DNA of 26,719 bases from Akkermansiaceae bacterium UBA6138 (GCA_002422425.1 DIVG01000032.1:9221-35939); one strand, 5' to 3'. Shown: positions 14,835 to 23,047, numbered from the stretch's first letter. The notes: generated by a model not told the origin, from the sequence alone. A program made the numbers and translations.

Positions 14835-16508
14835 ATGGCCCGCCGACCCAGAGCCGATGAAGAGCGCAGCATGGACTCGCTCATGGATGCCTTGACGAAC
14901 GTCGTCGGCATCCTTTTGCTCATCCTCATCATCAGCAGCCTGGGCATCAGCGCGGCGGTGAAAAAAGTGGTGGAAAATCTACCCGAAGTCTCGAAAGAGG
15001 AACTGGAAGCGATGCGGGTGAGTCGTGACCGGACGTTGAAGAACCTTCAGGAGCTCGAACAGACTCACACCAACACCTTGAAAAACCTCCCCACCGAAGA
15101 GCAGGCCACCCAACTGGTCGCCGAACTGGAGGATTTCGAAAAGAACAACGAAGAACTTGCCGACAAGACTTCCGACATCGCAGAATGGCAGGCCAAAGTC
15201 GATCAGGAACTCGCCGCCAAAACCGAAAACGACACCAAAGTCCAGACCGCCGACGCCCGCAACCGCGAGCTCGCCGCAATGCTTGCCACCATCCCCGAAG
15301 TCGAAGTAGCGCAGGCCAAGGAGGTGCTCATGCCCAACCCGCGTGTCGCCGACAAGGAATCCCGCGCGCTCTATCTTGTGTGCAAATTCGGGCGGCTTTA
15401 TTTCGTCGGTGACCCCTACGAACACGCCTTCAAGATCCGCGATGTCATCGAACAGAATTTCACCGACCTCGCCTACACCGGGAAGGCGATCGGCTCCTAC
15501 ACCTACGAAGTCAAAGGCACCCGCAAGAATGATGCCGGGGCCTTTCTGCCCAAAACCGAAAAATATCGTCTCACCCGACGCGATCGCGACGATCTCTCCG
15601 CGTGGGACAGCCTCAAACCCGTCTGGACCAATCGCGAAGGGGTCGCCGCGAACGAAGCCTCCGTGCTGCAGCGCCTCTTCGGGGCGCAGGAGGAAGCTGA
15701 GCTCGCCGTTTCCAAATTCCGCTACGACTTCAAAAAAATCGCCGCCTTCTTTGGAGAGGGCAAAATGGGACCGAAAGATTTCAAATACCACATCGCGCCA
15801 TCGGGAACCGAACGGATCAAGATGGGGCTCGAAATGAAGGCCGATGGCGGCTGGACCGCCGAACAGTTCCTCGCCGCCAATTCCGAGTTCGAGCAGCACT
15901 GCAAGCAGGCCGCAACGAATCGGCGGACCCTCTTTTACTTTCATGTGGCACCCGACAGCTTCGAGACCTACCTCCAGGCCCGCGCCAAGTCCGAGCAGTT
16001 CCGTGTTCCCGCAGGCTGGTCGGTCTGGGAAGGGGATAAACTCGAACCGAGGGCTTCGCCGGCAATCGAGACGGTGCGCTACAATCTCGATCGCATCCCG
16101 GACGCGGAATACATGAAAATCGCGAACCTCGTGGGTCCGGCCATGGTTGAGGAACGCAATAAGGAGCACGCGGAACTGGCGGCTCGCGTTACCGCCGCCG
16201 TGCCTGCCACCCTTACCGAAGCTCCCGCCCGTACTGAATTTGTCACGAAGCTCACCGCCGAGCGCCAAGACTGGGGAGCGACCCGCTTCCAGCCCTATAC
16301 CCTCGCGATCTTTCAAGCGGCCCTCGCCGCGCAGAAAGCCTCGGGGGAGACTGAAATTATTATTGAGGAGCATCCCCCCGAGATTCCTCACATCCGCACC
16401 TTCGTCGCGGCCGGGCCTCCGAGCGCCCCGGCACCGCCGCCTAATCCCAACGCCCCGCCCCCGCGGCCGGCGGCCCCTCCCGGAGCCGGCACCCTCATTC
16501 TTGACTGA
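14835..16508 (+). CDS. ExbD/TolR-like single-pass coiled-coil protein B (with transmembrane aspartate)
   Basis: The 557-residue product has an N-terminal DxxxD-containing lead-in to one transmembrane helix (about 16-38, SLMDALTNVVGILLLILII). D18 sits at the position of the proton-carrying aspartate in ExbD, MotB and ZorB. A coiled coil (about 50-155) follows, then a large periplasmic region (about 175-515) of unknown fold. Within it SRALYLVCKFGRLYF and RTLFYFHVAPDSFETYL look like two core strands, the second similar to the C-terminal domain of the preceding protein. The last 45 residues are proline- and alanine-rich, as in envelope-spanning linkers. It is about twice as long as protein A. The 41-base gap before it is C/T-rich with no Shine-Dalgarno sequence. 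I infer that it pairs with protein A inside the ExbB-like pentamer. Confidence 0.78.
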   Translation: MARRPRADEERSMDSLMDALTNVVGILLLILIISSLGISAAVKKVVENLPEVSKEELEAMRVSRDRTLKNLQELEQTHTNTLKNLPTEEQATQLVAELEDFEKNNEELADKTSDIAEWQAKVDQELAAKTENDTKVQTADARNRELAAMLATIPEVEVAQAKEVLMPNPRVADKESRALYLVCKFGRLYFVGDPYEHAFKIRDVIEQNFTDLAYTGKAIGSYTYEVKGTRKNDAGAFLPKTEKYRLTRRDRDDLSAWDSLKPVWTNREGVAANEASVLQRLFGAQEEAELAVSKFRYDFKKIAAFFGEGKMGPKDFKYHIAPSGTERIKMGLEMKADGGWTAEQFLAANSEFEQHCKQAATNRRTLFYFHVAPDSFETYLQARAKSEQFRVPAGWSVWEGDKLEPRASPAIETVRYNLDRIPDAEYMKIANLVGPAMVEERNKEHAELAARVTAAVPATLTEAPARTEFVTKLTAERQDWGATRFQPYTLAIFQAALAAQKASGETEIIIEEHPPEIPHIRTFVAAGPPSAPAPPPNPNAPPPRPAAPPGAGTLILD

Positions 16509-16546
16509 ATTCCTGCGGCGCGGTCGCGATAACTCTATCCTCACTC

Positions 16547-17725
16547 ATGCACCCCGGCCTTGCCACCCTTGCCCGGACCGCTCTTTTTGCGGTCTTCCTC
16601 CCGCCTCTTTCCTCAGGGATCAGTCAGACGACGCCGCCGAAGTTCGAATCCCGCGTCATCGACGATGCGGTCGAGATCGGCTACGGCGTTGCCATCGGGG
16701 ACGTCGATGGCGACGGCGCGGCCGACATCCTCCTCGCCGACAAACGCCAGATCTCGTGGTATCGCAGCCCGAACTGGGAAAAAGGTGTCATCGCCCGAAA
16801 CCTTACCCTGCGGGACAACGTCTGCCTCACCGCTGCAGATCTCGATGGCGATGGCAAGGTCGAACTCGTCGTCGGGGCGCAGTGGAATCCCGGCGAAACG
16901 ACAGACAGAACCCAGTCGGGAGCCGTCCTCTACCTGCATCGTCCGGACGGCCCGGAAGGCTCGTGGATTCCCGTCCCTCTCTATCACGACCCCACGACGC
17001 ACCGGATGCGCTGGGTCCCGACCGGCGAAGGCGGCCACGAGCTCCTCGTTCTCCCTCTCCACGGAATCGGCAACCAAAACGGTGCCGGGGAAAATTATGT
17101 CAATGTCAGGTCCTACCGCGTTGATCCGGCTGCAGCCGGTGACGCAACCGCGTGGACCCACGAAATCCTCGGGGCGAAGCTCCACGTCACCCACAATCTT
17201 GACCATCGCGACGGCTACCTCTACATCGGCGGAGCCGAAGGGATCGTCCGTGAAAAAATCGGGGAACGCGAGTCGATACGGCTCATCTCGCCCGATAATT
17301 CCAACCCGCCGACGAGGGGCGTGGGCGAGATCGCGAAAGGCGACGGTTTCCTCGCGACGATCGAACCCTTTCACGGAAATGACCTCGCCGTCTACCGGGA
17401 GGACGGAGAAGGCGGGTGGACCCGCACCCTCCTCACCGATACGCTGAACCAGGGGCACGCCCTCGGGGTCGGTGACTTCAACGGCGACGGACGCGAGGAC
17501 ATCGTCGCGGGCTGGCGCGAACCCGACGCCGGGGGGCATGTCGGGATCCAACTCTTCCTGCAGAAAGAAGATGGCTCCTGGGAGAAGGGTGCCCCGGTCG
17601 CGAATGACCTCGTCGCCACCGAGGACCTTAAGGTCGTCGACATCGACGGCGACGGACGGCCCGACATCGTCGCCGCCGGGCGCAGCACGAAGAATCTCGT
17701 GATCCTCCGCAACCTCGGTGAGTGA
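16547..17725 (+). CDS. Exported FG-GAP/VCBS repeat protein
   Basis: The 392-residue protein has a signal peptide (hydrophobic LATLARTALFAVFLPPL, about 5-21) and at least four calcium-binding-type FG-GAP/VCBS motifs: GDVDGDGAADILLAD near 51, ADLDGDGKVELVVGA near 97, GDFNGDGREDIVAGW near 308, and VDIDGDGRPDIVAAG near 363. Such repeats form beta-propellers that bind calcium and usually mediate extracellular or surface interactions. It starts 38 bases after the ExbD-like protein B and is the last gene of the operon, so its product may be an outer partner of the motor-like complex, although cotranscription alone does not prove this. It converges with the acyltransferase gene with 10 bases between stops, where an inverted repeat includes both stop codons. 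Confidence 0.85.
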   Translation: MHPGLATLARTALFAVFLPPLSSGISQTTPPKFESRVIDDAVEIGYGVAIGDVDGDGAADILLADKRQISWYRSPNWEKGVIARNLTLRDNVCLTAADLDGDGKVELVVGAQWNPGETTDRTQSGAVLYLHRPDGPEGSWIPVPLYHDPTTHRMRWVPTGEGGHELLVLPLHGIGNQNGAGENYVNVRSYRVDPAAAGDATAWTHEILGAKLHVTHNLDHRDGYLYIGGAEGIVREKIGERESIRLISPDNSNPPTRGVGEIAKGDGFLATIEPFHGNDLAVYREDGEGGWTRTLLTDTLNQGHALGVGDFNGDGREDIVAGWREPDAGGHVGIQLFLQKEDGSWEKGAPVANDLVATEDLKVVDIDGDGRPDIVAAGRSTKNLVILRNLGE

Positions 17726-17741
17726 GTTCGCCGTCTCACTC
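17720..17741. terminator. Weak bidirectional terminator-like inverted repeat between convergent genes
   Basis: GAGTGAG (17720-17726) and CTCACTC (17735-17741) form a 7-bp stem with an eight-base loop, containing the stop codons of both converging genes. No T-tract follows on either strand, so intrinsic termination would be inefficient. Confidence 0.3.
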
Positions 17742-18377
17742 CCCACGGCTGTCCGTCATCTCAAGCCCTGCGATAGCCGACATGATACGGGCCGCGATCG
17801 CCTGGTAGCGCTCTTTCGTGCCAAGGTCGGACGTCTCAAGCAAATCGCTTAGATCGATGGGCTCGCCCACGACGAGCGTCACCGGATGCCGCTTCAGTTT
17901 CCCGCTGCCGCGCGGAAGCGCTTTCTCAGGCCCGAAAAGCCTGACAGGGAGGACGGGAACGTTCGCCTTACTGACGATCATGCCGATACCGGGTTCCCCT
18001 TCCGTCTTCATCTTTCCGTCAAGGGTACGTTCCCCTTCCGGAAAAATGAGGACTTTCTCCCCCGACCTGAGAAGATTGATGACAAGCTTGAGAGAAGAAA
18101 TTTCAGGCTTATCCTGATTCACCGGAATCGCATTGACCCGGGTAAAGAGAAAGTTCGCGACCGGATGATCGAAGAGCGTCTTTCGCGCAAAGTAATGCAA
18201 TGGCTCGCGGAAAGCCGCCCCGATGAAAGGGGGATCGAGAAAACTCACGTGATTCGACGCAATGAGGAGCCCTCCCGGCAGGTTCCGGAGCCCTTCGCGG
18301 TTCTGGACGCGATAAGAACAGACGAGTTTCGCAAACCCCTTCGAGAGCGTATGTCCCAACCAGTACCAAATAGTCAT
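17736..18377 (-). CDS. Lysophospholipid acyltransferase family protein (PlsC-like)
   Basis: The 213-residue protein has the glycerophospholipid acyltransferase motifs. The catalytic NHVSFLD supplies H43 and D48 in an H-x4-D arrangement, FPEGERT lies at 112-118 (glycerol-phosphate binding), and VLPVRLFGP forms the late motif. It would transfer an acyl chain to 1-acylglycerol-3-phosphate, giving phosphatidic acid at the inner face of the cytoplasmic membrane; acyl transfer to another lipid cannot be excluded. Length is typical for short PlsC proteins. It lies 76 bases downstream of the DUF4350 gene on the same strand and is probably the last gene of the pdxJ operon or a separate short unit. Confidence 0.88.
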   Translation of the reverse strand: MTIWYWLGHTLSKGFAKLVCSYRVQNREGLRNLPGGLLIASNHVSFLDPPFIGAAFREPLHYFARKTLFDHPVANFLFTRVNAIPVNQDKPEISSLKLVINLLRSGEKVLIFPEGERTLDGKMKTEGEPGIGMIVSKANVPVLPVRLFGPEKALPRGSGKLKRHPVTLVVGEPIDLSDLLETSDLGTKERYQAIAARIMSAIAGLEMTDSRGE

Positions 18378-18453
18378 TCCGATCTTTTATTTTGTTTCTG
18401 CGACCGCATCACGGCGGGATTTCAAGGTTCTTTCGCGGCACTTGCCATGCTTG

Positions 18454-19788
18454 TCAACGTTTTCGAAGGAGACCGCTAATCGCAAGATAAGTCTCAACAA
18501 TACCATGGCGTTTCGGGTCCCCGCCATGAGCGGCGACGAATTTTTCAATCTGCCGAATCGTGTCCGGTGGAGGCTCCGTGATGAGCGATTCCTTCCAGAC
18601 CTTAACACATTGAAGCATTAGCATCGAGGGCGGCACACTGCGCCGCAAGAGACGGATAAACCCCGCAGCGGTCTCCTCGGCCGCGACCTGGCCACCCGCA
18701 GAGCCGGGGCCCGTTTCGCTACCGGCATAACCCGGCACCAGCGTCGATGCGCTGCGCCAGGCCCAGAGGATAAAGCAGACGAACAGACCAAAAAAGACCC
18801 CGTGAGCGCGATAGCGTCTTATCAGCTTCATCGCCCCGCCGCTCTCCACCGAGCCGTGAATCGTCTCGTCAAATACCACTTTTCGCTTGTCCCCCAGGAG
18901 CCAAAGCAGAAATTCCGCCCCGGCCTCAAAGTGGAGACTCTCATTGCTCACAAAATAGCTGTCCGTCGTCACCACGATACGGCCCAGGCCCCAGGGCCGC
19001 TCGATCACGACCGGCTTCTTCCCGACGAGGGCGGCAGCCTTCCAGGCCGGGTCACGGATCTCGGCCCTGTATTGCGAGCGCCAGAAGGGAAGCTCAAGGG
19101 GAACGCCACCCGGCGAGAGTGACGCCCCCGCCGTCAGTTTCCATCCTTCCGCAGGACGCTCGAAACCTTCCGGGATCGAAAAATCGAATCCCGTTCGTGT
19201 GGTGAACAACGGCCCGACCTGCTCCGGCATCTCCTCCTCGAGACGCTCCAACTCCTCTTCCGCCACCTCCAAAGCTTCTTTCCCGGCTCCGCCATCCGGC
19301 GATCCCTTTTCCTTTTCCTCACCGGAGGTTCGCCGAAGTTGCTCCTCACGGATACGTCGACGTTCCTCGAGCCACTCTTCCGCCGGTTCCGGGACCGATG
19401 GTTTGAACATCTCGGGAACCAGTTCGGGGTTCAGGGTGATGACGAGACGAGCCCCGGCTTCGACCGCCCTGAGTAGCTCCGAATCACCAGGAGCGCGCAG
19501 AAGCTCAAGCTCCCCCCTCGGATAACCCAAAAGCAGGATGACGGATTCGCCGTCAAGCCCTTTGAGGCGGTGAAGCGGCTTGAGATTCCGGGTGACGGAG
19601 TAATCGCCCAGACGATCCAGCGTTTCGTAAAAGACGCTTGTTCCCATCGGATCGGTCCGGAAACTGGCATAGTGAGGGTAGAGCCCACCCTCAATGAAAC
19701 GGCGCTCAAGGATGGTGAAAAAACCCGCCGTCAGGACCAACCCGAGCACGACCAATCCCAGCCGGATCCTGTAACGCCCCGTCACCAT
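18454..19788 (-). CDS. DUF4350 domain membrane protein
   Basis: The 444-residue protein has an N-terminal membrane segment (RLGLVVLGLVLTAGFFTIL, about 9-27), an extracytoplasmic DUF4350 region, and a second membrane helix (FFGLFVCFILWAW, around 335-347) followed by a cytoplasmic tail. The DUF4350 fold is recognisable from PMGTSVFYETLDRL, RLVITLNPEL, the RPWGLGRIVVTTDSYFVSNESL segment and LLGDKRKVVFDE. A highly charged Glu/Arg-rich insertion (about 138-195) looks like coiled coil and is unusual. In many bacteria DUF4350 proteins sit next to MoxR ATPases, DUF58 and DUF4129 proteins; here only DUF4129 is adjacent. The ATG overlaps the end of the DUF4129 gene by seven bases, with AAGGGG just upstream, suggesting translational coupling. 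Function is unknown, presumed envelope-related. Confidence 0.82.
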   Translation of the reverse strand: MVTGRYRIRLGLVVLGLVLTAGFFTILERRFIEGGLYPHYASFRTDPMGTSVFYETLDRLGDYSVTRNLKPLHRLKGLDGESVILLLGYPRGELELLRAPGDSELLRAVEAGARLVITLNPELVPEMFKPSVPEPAEEWLEERRRIREEQLRRTSGEEKEKGSPDGGAGKEALEVAEEELERLEEEMPEQVGPLFTTRTGFDFSIPEGFERPAEGWKLTAGASLSPGGVPLELPFWRSQYRAEIRDPAWKAAALVGKKPVVIERPWGLGRIVVTTDSYFVSNESLHFEAGAEFLLWLLGDKRKVVFDETIHGSVESGGAMKLIRRYRAHGVFFGLFVCFILWAWRSASTLVPGYAGSETGPGSAGGQVAAEETAAGFIRLLRRSVPPSMLMLQCVKVWKESLITEPPPDTIRQIEKFVAAHGGDPKRHGIVETYLAISGLLRKR

Positions 19789-21623
19789 GTCCCCTTTTCC
19801 CGACCCGCAGTCGATAGTGCCACCCCGGCCGCCTTGAGCGACTCGCGGGAGATCATTTCGTGGTTTTTCAAATAATAATCGACGGATCCCGCACCAGGTT
19901 GATGCATCCCGTACCAGACCCGTTCAAAAAGAGTCGTGTTCTGATCAAAAGCTTCCCGCAGTTCGCGCAGATTCCGTGCCCGCATCGCCAGTTCGGAGCG
20001 GTAATCGCGATTGGATTTAAATCGGGCGATCTTAAGCAGACCGCGGTCTCCGAGATGGGCCAGGGTCGCGAGAAATAGTGCCCTCACCGCGAGACGCTCG
20101 TCACCCTTACCGATCTGCTCCCGGGCGAGCCTCATCCATTCCTCCTCGTGCAATTGCGTTGCAACGATGTCCTCACTCTCCAGGTCGATGACACCGTTCC
20201 GCCCGCCCTCACTAACGGACTCCGCCTTTCCCCGGCCGGCGTGCTTGCGGTAGAGGATCAGGCCGAGCCAGCCCGATAGCCCGAGGATCAGGGCAACAAA
20301 GACAAGGGACATACCGGAACTAAGACCTTTGAAAAACCGGAAATCAGCATTTCTTTCGCTCCCGCCTTTGGGGCGGTTCCGCTCCGTCAAACGGCGTATC
20401 ATTTCGTCGAGCTGCTTCCCCGCTGCACGGACGAGCTTTTTCGCCGAGGCGGCCACCTCTTCGAGGCGCTGACTGATCCAGGAGCGATCCTCTTCCGCAG
20501 CGCCCGCGAAAGCGCGACGCGAGAGCTGCCACTGGTATTTTTTCTGCGCCAGGGTCCCGGAGATCCCGTTGCGTAGCTGCTCTGCCATCTCCCTCGCAAA
20601 AGGCTCCGGCCCGATAGGATCGTCTTCGAAAACGACTCCGGCGGACGAAGTCACTTCCTCCCCGAAAGCATGCCGCTCCGCCAATCCGAGAGTCGCAAGC
20701 GAGAGCACGGCGAGAACCATGAGCGGGCTTCGTGCGGGCACGATGGGCCTATCCCCTCCCGGAAAATGCTCTTGCCCCTCCCCTCTTTTCCGTCTCTCTC
20801 GACAGGAGGCGAGCCTGCTCATGAGATCTGAACCCGAGCTGCGGGAGTCCGCGTAGAAACATCGCAGAGTGTAGGCCGCCAGCATCAACGGAGTCATCAC
20901 GAGCTGCATCAGAAGGAAAGACCCGAAGATAAAAGTCGTATTCGTCACCGCCGCGACAGGACTGAGGGTAAATATGTTCTCAATTCCGAAAAATGACTTC
21001 CCGAAACCGGGCACGAGAACGCACGTAGCAACGATATTTATCCACGTGAAGAGCGAGATAAAAAAGAAAATGAGGAGAATGCCGTGATTCTGCGCCCATT
21101 CATAATGCGAAAAACGAACGCTCTTCAGGAGCAGATCGCGCAGAGGCCGGCCTCTATGCTCGTTTGTCAGGGCTAGCACGCTGAAATTCTGCTGCATCGC
21201 GATGACCCACCCTAGGGGAATCGCAAAAAAAGCTCCCGCTGTCAGGATTGGCAAGTGAAGCGCCTGCAGAAAGAACAGAGCCGCAAGGGCGGAAAAACGG
21301 CCGCGGCGACCCTGAAACGATTTTCCTTCGGGGCTCAGCGTTCCCCGGAGAGAGGCACAAAATTCAGCCTGACAATAGCGCATCCAGAAATAAATCACCG
21401 TCATTACGAGCGCCACGAACGCTGCATCGCTCCGTGCGAGACTGCTCCGGCTCATGTCCGCAACGAAATAAAGGCTGCCGAGCGCGAAAGGGACCGCTCC
21501 GCGATAGTAGACCCAGAATGAGGCGGGGCCGGCGGAACGCAGCAGATGAAAAGCCTCTTCAAGGATCTGCAGGGAACCGCTTTCGCGGCGGCGGCGGGTT
21601 GTTCTGCGAATCACCTTGCTCAT
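19782..21623 (-). CDS. Polytopic membrane protein with C-terminal DUF4129-like domain
   Basis: The 613-residue protein has an N-terminal block of about six hydrophobic helices (between 35 and 255), another at about 310-325, an extracytoplasmic helical region (330-430), one more helix (about 435-457) and a cytoplasmic C-terminal domain (about 500-590). The last part fits DUF4129: ARE-IGKGDERLAVRALFLATLAHLGDRGLL, the YRSEL motif and FERVWYG. The basic start SKVIRRTTRRRR favours a cytoplasmic N-terminus. The AGGA seven bases before the ATG at 21623 is a good ribosome site. The gene follows the zinc-ribbon microprotein by nine bases and overlaps the DUF4350 gene. DUF4129 proteins are linked by gene context to MoxR/DUF58 modules, but the role is unproven. 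Confidence 0.8.
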   Translation of the reverse strand: MSKVIRRTTRRRRESGSLQILEEAFHLLRSAGPASFWVYYRGAVPFALGSLYFVADMSRSSLARSDAAFVALVMTVIYFWMRYCQAEFCASLRGTLSPEGKSFQGRRGRFSALAALFFLQALHLPILTAGAFFAIPLGWVIAMQQNFSVLALTNEHRGRPLRDLLLKSVRFSHYEWAQNHGILLIFFFISLFTWINIVATCVLVPGFGKSFFGIENIFTLSPVAAVTNTTFIFGSFLLMQLVMTPLMLAAYTLRCFYADSRSSGSDLMSRLASCRERRKRGEGQEHFPGGDRPIVPARSPLMVLAVLSLATLGLAERHAFGEEVTSSAGVVFEDDPIGPEPFAREMAEQLRNGISGTLAQKKYQWQLSRRAFAGAAEEDRSWISQRLEEVAASAKKLVRAAGKQLDEMIRRLTERNRPKGGSERNADFRFFKGLSSGMSLVFVALILGLSGWLGLILYRKHAGRGKAESVSEGGRNGVIDLESEDIVATQLHEEEWMRLAREQIGKGDERLAVRALFLATLAHLGDRGLLKIARFKSNRDYRSELAMRARNLRELREAFDQNTTLFERVWYGMHQPGAGSVDYYLKNHEMISRESLKAAGVALSTAGREKGTW

Positions 21624-21632
21624 GACGTCATC

Positions 21633-21947
21633 CTATTCCCAGATCGTTCCGTCGTGGAACTCATCGGGGATCTCGCTGAGAAACCGTCCGGCGGAATAAT
21701 AAAGCCCCCAGCAGAGCGCGAGCGCAAGGAGCAACTGGATCACGGCAGCGACGCCGGCAAGACTCGCCTTCTTTTTCACTGACCGATGCCCGGCTGATCC
21801 CTTGACGAGACACGCCGCGCAGATGAACTTTCCGGAATGCTCCGTGACGCACTCGCCGCAGAAGAACTCGCGGCATGAGGGGCAGCGCGCCACCGCCGGC
21901 CTGTCCGAATGAATCAGACAGATTGCTTTAGCAACAGGGCTACTCAT
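21633..21947 (-). CDS. Small B-box-like zinc-binding membrane protein
   Basis: The 104-residue protein has an N-terminal cysteine/histidine cluster: C10, H13, C22, C25, C30, C33, H37, C43 and C46, spaced like a B-box zinc finger that could bind two zinc ions (CLIH, CPSC, CGEC, H, CAAC). A basic stretch (HRSVKKK) then leads into one transmembrane helix (about 62-82) and a short acidic tail. The frame is open further upstream, but the ATG at 21947 is chosen because the zinc motif follows at once and because it overlaps the end of the preceding membrane-protein gene by eight bases. It is probably an accessory to its operon partners. Function is unknown. Confidence 0.75.
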   Translation of the reverse strand: MSSPVAKAICLIHSDRPAVARCPSCREFFCGECVTEHSGKFICAACLVKGSAGHRSVKKKASLAGVAAVIQLLLALALCWGLYYSAGRFLSEIPDEFHDGTIWE

Positions 21948-23025
21948 TCCGCCTCCCCGCTCCCGGAGCTCGATCGCCCGCCGGTTTAAGAAGCCGACGC
22001 CATTTTTCCGCCTCGGTGAGCCCCCAGAGACCGGCGACAAAAAACCCGAGAAAAAGGACTGCAAAAATAGTGTAAAAAACCGCACCGCCATTCGTCGCAA
22101 TCCCGGTGAAAGCCTCGAGCGGGCCAACCAGTCCGATTGTGTAGGCAGGCTCACTGATCGCCGTCATCAGAAAATAGACCCCTCCCGCCGCGACAACGAG
22201 AAAGTGAATTCCCATCGTTATCCATAGAATGATCCGTAGAGAGTCGGGAATCACCCTTCTCACCGCCAGGACTAGCGTCATCGTGAGCAAAAGACTGCCC
22301 GACAGGATCATTAGAAGAACACCGGCGGTGAGAGCGACACTCTCAAGATGAAGCCCCGCGAGCCCGGTCAGACCAAGGACGAGAAACAGGCCGAAGGCCG
22401 TCGGGACGAGCACCGGAACCTGAAAACGATCGCTCCGGAAAGATCCGTCCTGTCGGACCGGATCGCGCGAGCCCCCCTCGTCCGGCGATAAATGACCGAC
22501 CGGTTCGGATTGCGCTTCACGCACCAGGGGCTCGATCGCGGCTATCGTCCGGAGCGTGCGATGGTAGCGGGTCAGAGGGCGGAGACGCTCCCGCGTCAAG
22601 CCCGTCTGCAACTCGCAGACACAGGTGGGTCCAAGGATGAGGTGCCGCAGCAACATCGCGAGAGCAGCCAGACCGATAAGAATAAAAAAGGCCGCAACCG
22701 CAATCGTCACGGGGCGAATCGTCGTAGCTAAAGAAAAAATCAAGGCAACCGAGGCGGAACTGACCGCTACGAAAAAAAGATAAAAGAACCCTTTCCCGAA
22801 ACGCGACGTCCTCACAACAGTGATTGCCTCAATGTCGGCATACCGGAACCGCCTGTATTCCTCAAGAAAGGGCATCAGGAAGCCCCATCCTTTGACGTAA
22901 ACAAGATGATCTTCCGCCAGCCACAGACTGGACATTCTGAAAAGATCGCGCCCGATGCGCCGGTAGGTTTCAGCAAACAATTTCAAATCCGGAATAGTGA
23001 ACACCCCCGGGAGGGCCCCGGTCAA
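21940..23025 (-). CDS. Six-helix membrane protein with a split PH-like region
   Basis: The 361-residue protein is not assigned to a named family. Residues about 35-75 (LVYVKGWGFLMPFLEEYRRFRYADIEAITVVRTS) look like bacterial PH-domain strands. Two membrane helices come next (about 80-100 and 107-127), then another strand-helix segment (CVCELQTG, and helix TLRTIAAIEPLVREAQ), which might complete the PH-like fold. Four more helices follow (about 205-225, 232-255, 266-290, 312-335). The start is a TTG at 23025 with AAGGGAAGG directly upstream; a GTG at 23004 is the alternative but lacks a ribosome site. It lies 22 bases after pdxJ and overlaps the zinc-ribbon gene by eight bases, so it is part of the same transcript. 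Confidence 0.65.
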   Translation of the reverse strand: MTGALPGVFTIPDLKLFAETYRRIGRDLFRMSSLWLAEDHLVYVKGWGFLMPFLEEYRRFRYADIEAITVVRTSRFGKGFFYLFFVAVSSASVALIFSLATTIRPVTIAVAAFFILIGLAALAMLLRHLILGPTCVCELQTGLTRERLRPLTRYHRTLRTIAAIEPLVREAQSEPVGHLSPDEGGSRDPVRQDGSFRSDRFQVPVLVPTAFGLFLVLGLTGLAGLHLESVALTAGVLLMILSGSLLLTMTLVLAVRRVIPDSLRIILWITMGIHFLVVAAGGVYFLMTAISEPAYTIGLVGPLEAFTGIATNGGAVFYTIFAVLFLGFFVAGLWGLTEAEKWRRLLKPAGDRAPGAGRRNE

Positions 23026-23047
23026 GTCCTTCCCTTGGGAAGCGCGA

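Noticed and set aside
12574..16508. Zorya anti-phage system
   Set aside because: The channel and single-pass partners are of the same superfamily, but there is no OmpA-like peptidoglycan-binding signature in the partners and no ZorC, ZorD or ZorE gene nearby.
14979..16544. 521-codon open frame on the minus strand
   Set aside because: It is fully antisense to the ExbD-like protein B gene. Its translation is rich in Gly, Arg, Phe and Val without family signatures, as expected from the complement of a GC-rich gene.
16147..17124. 325-codon plus-strand open frame
   Set aside because: It spans the end of one real gene and the start of the next in another frame. The product is a Pro/Arg/Ser-rich string typical of an out-of-frame read.
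16613..17746. 377-codon open frame on the minus strand
   Set aside because: It is antisense to the FG-GAP/VCBS gene, and the mirrored DGDG motifs explain its repeated acidic and valine patterns. The plus-strand product has a signal peptide and recognised motifs.
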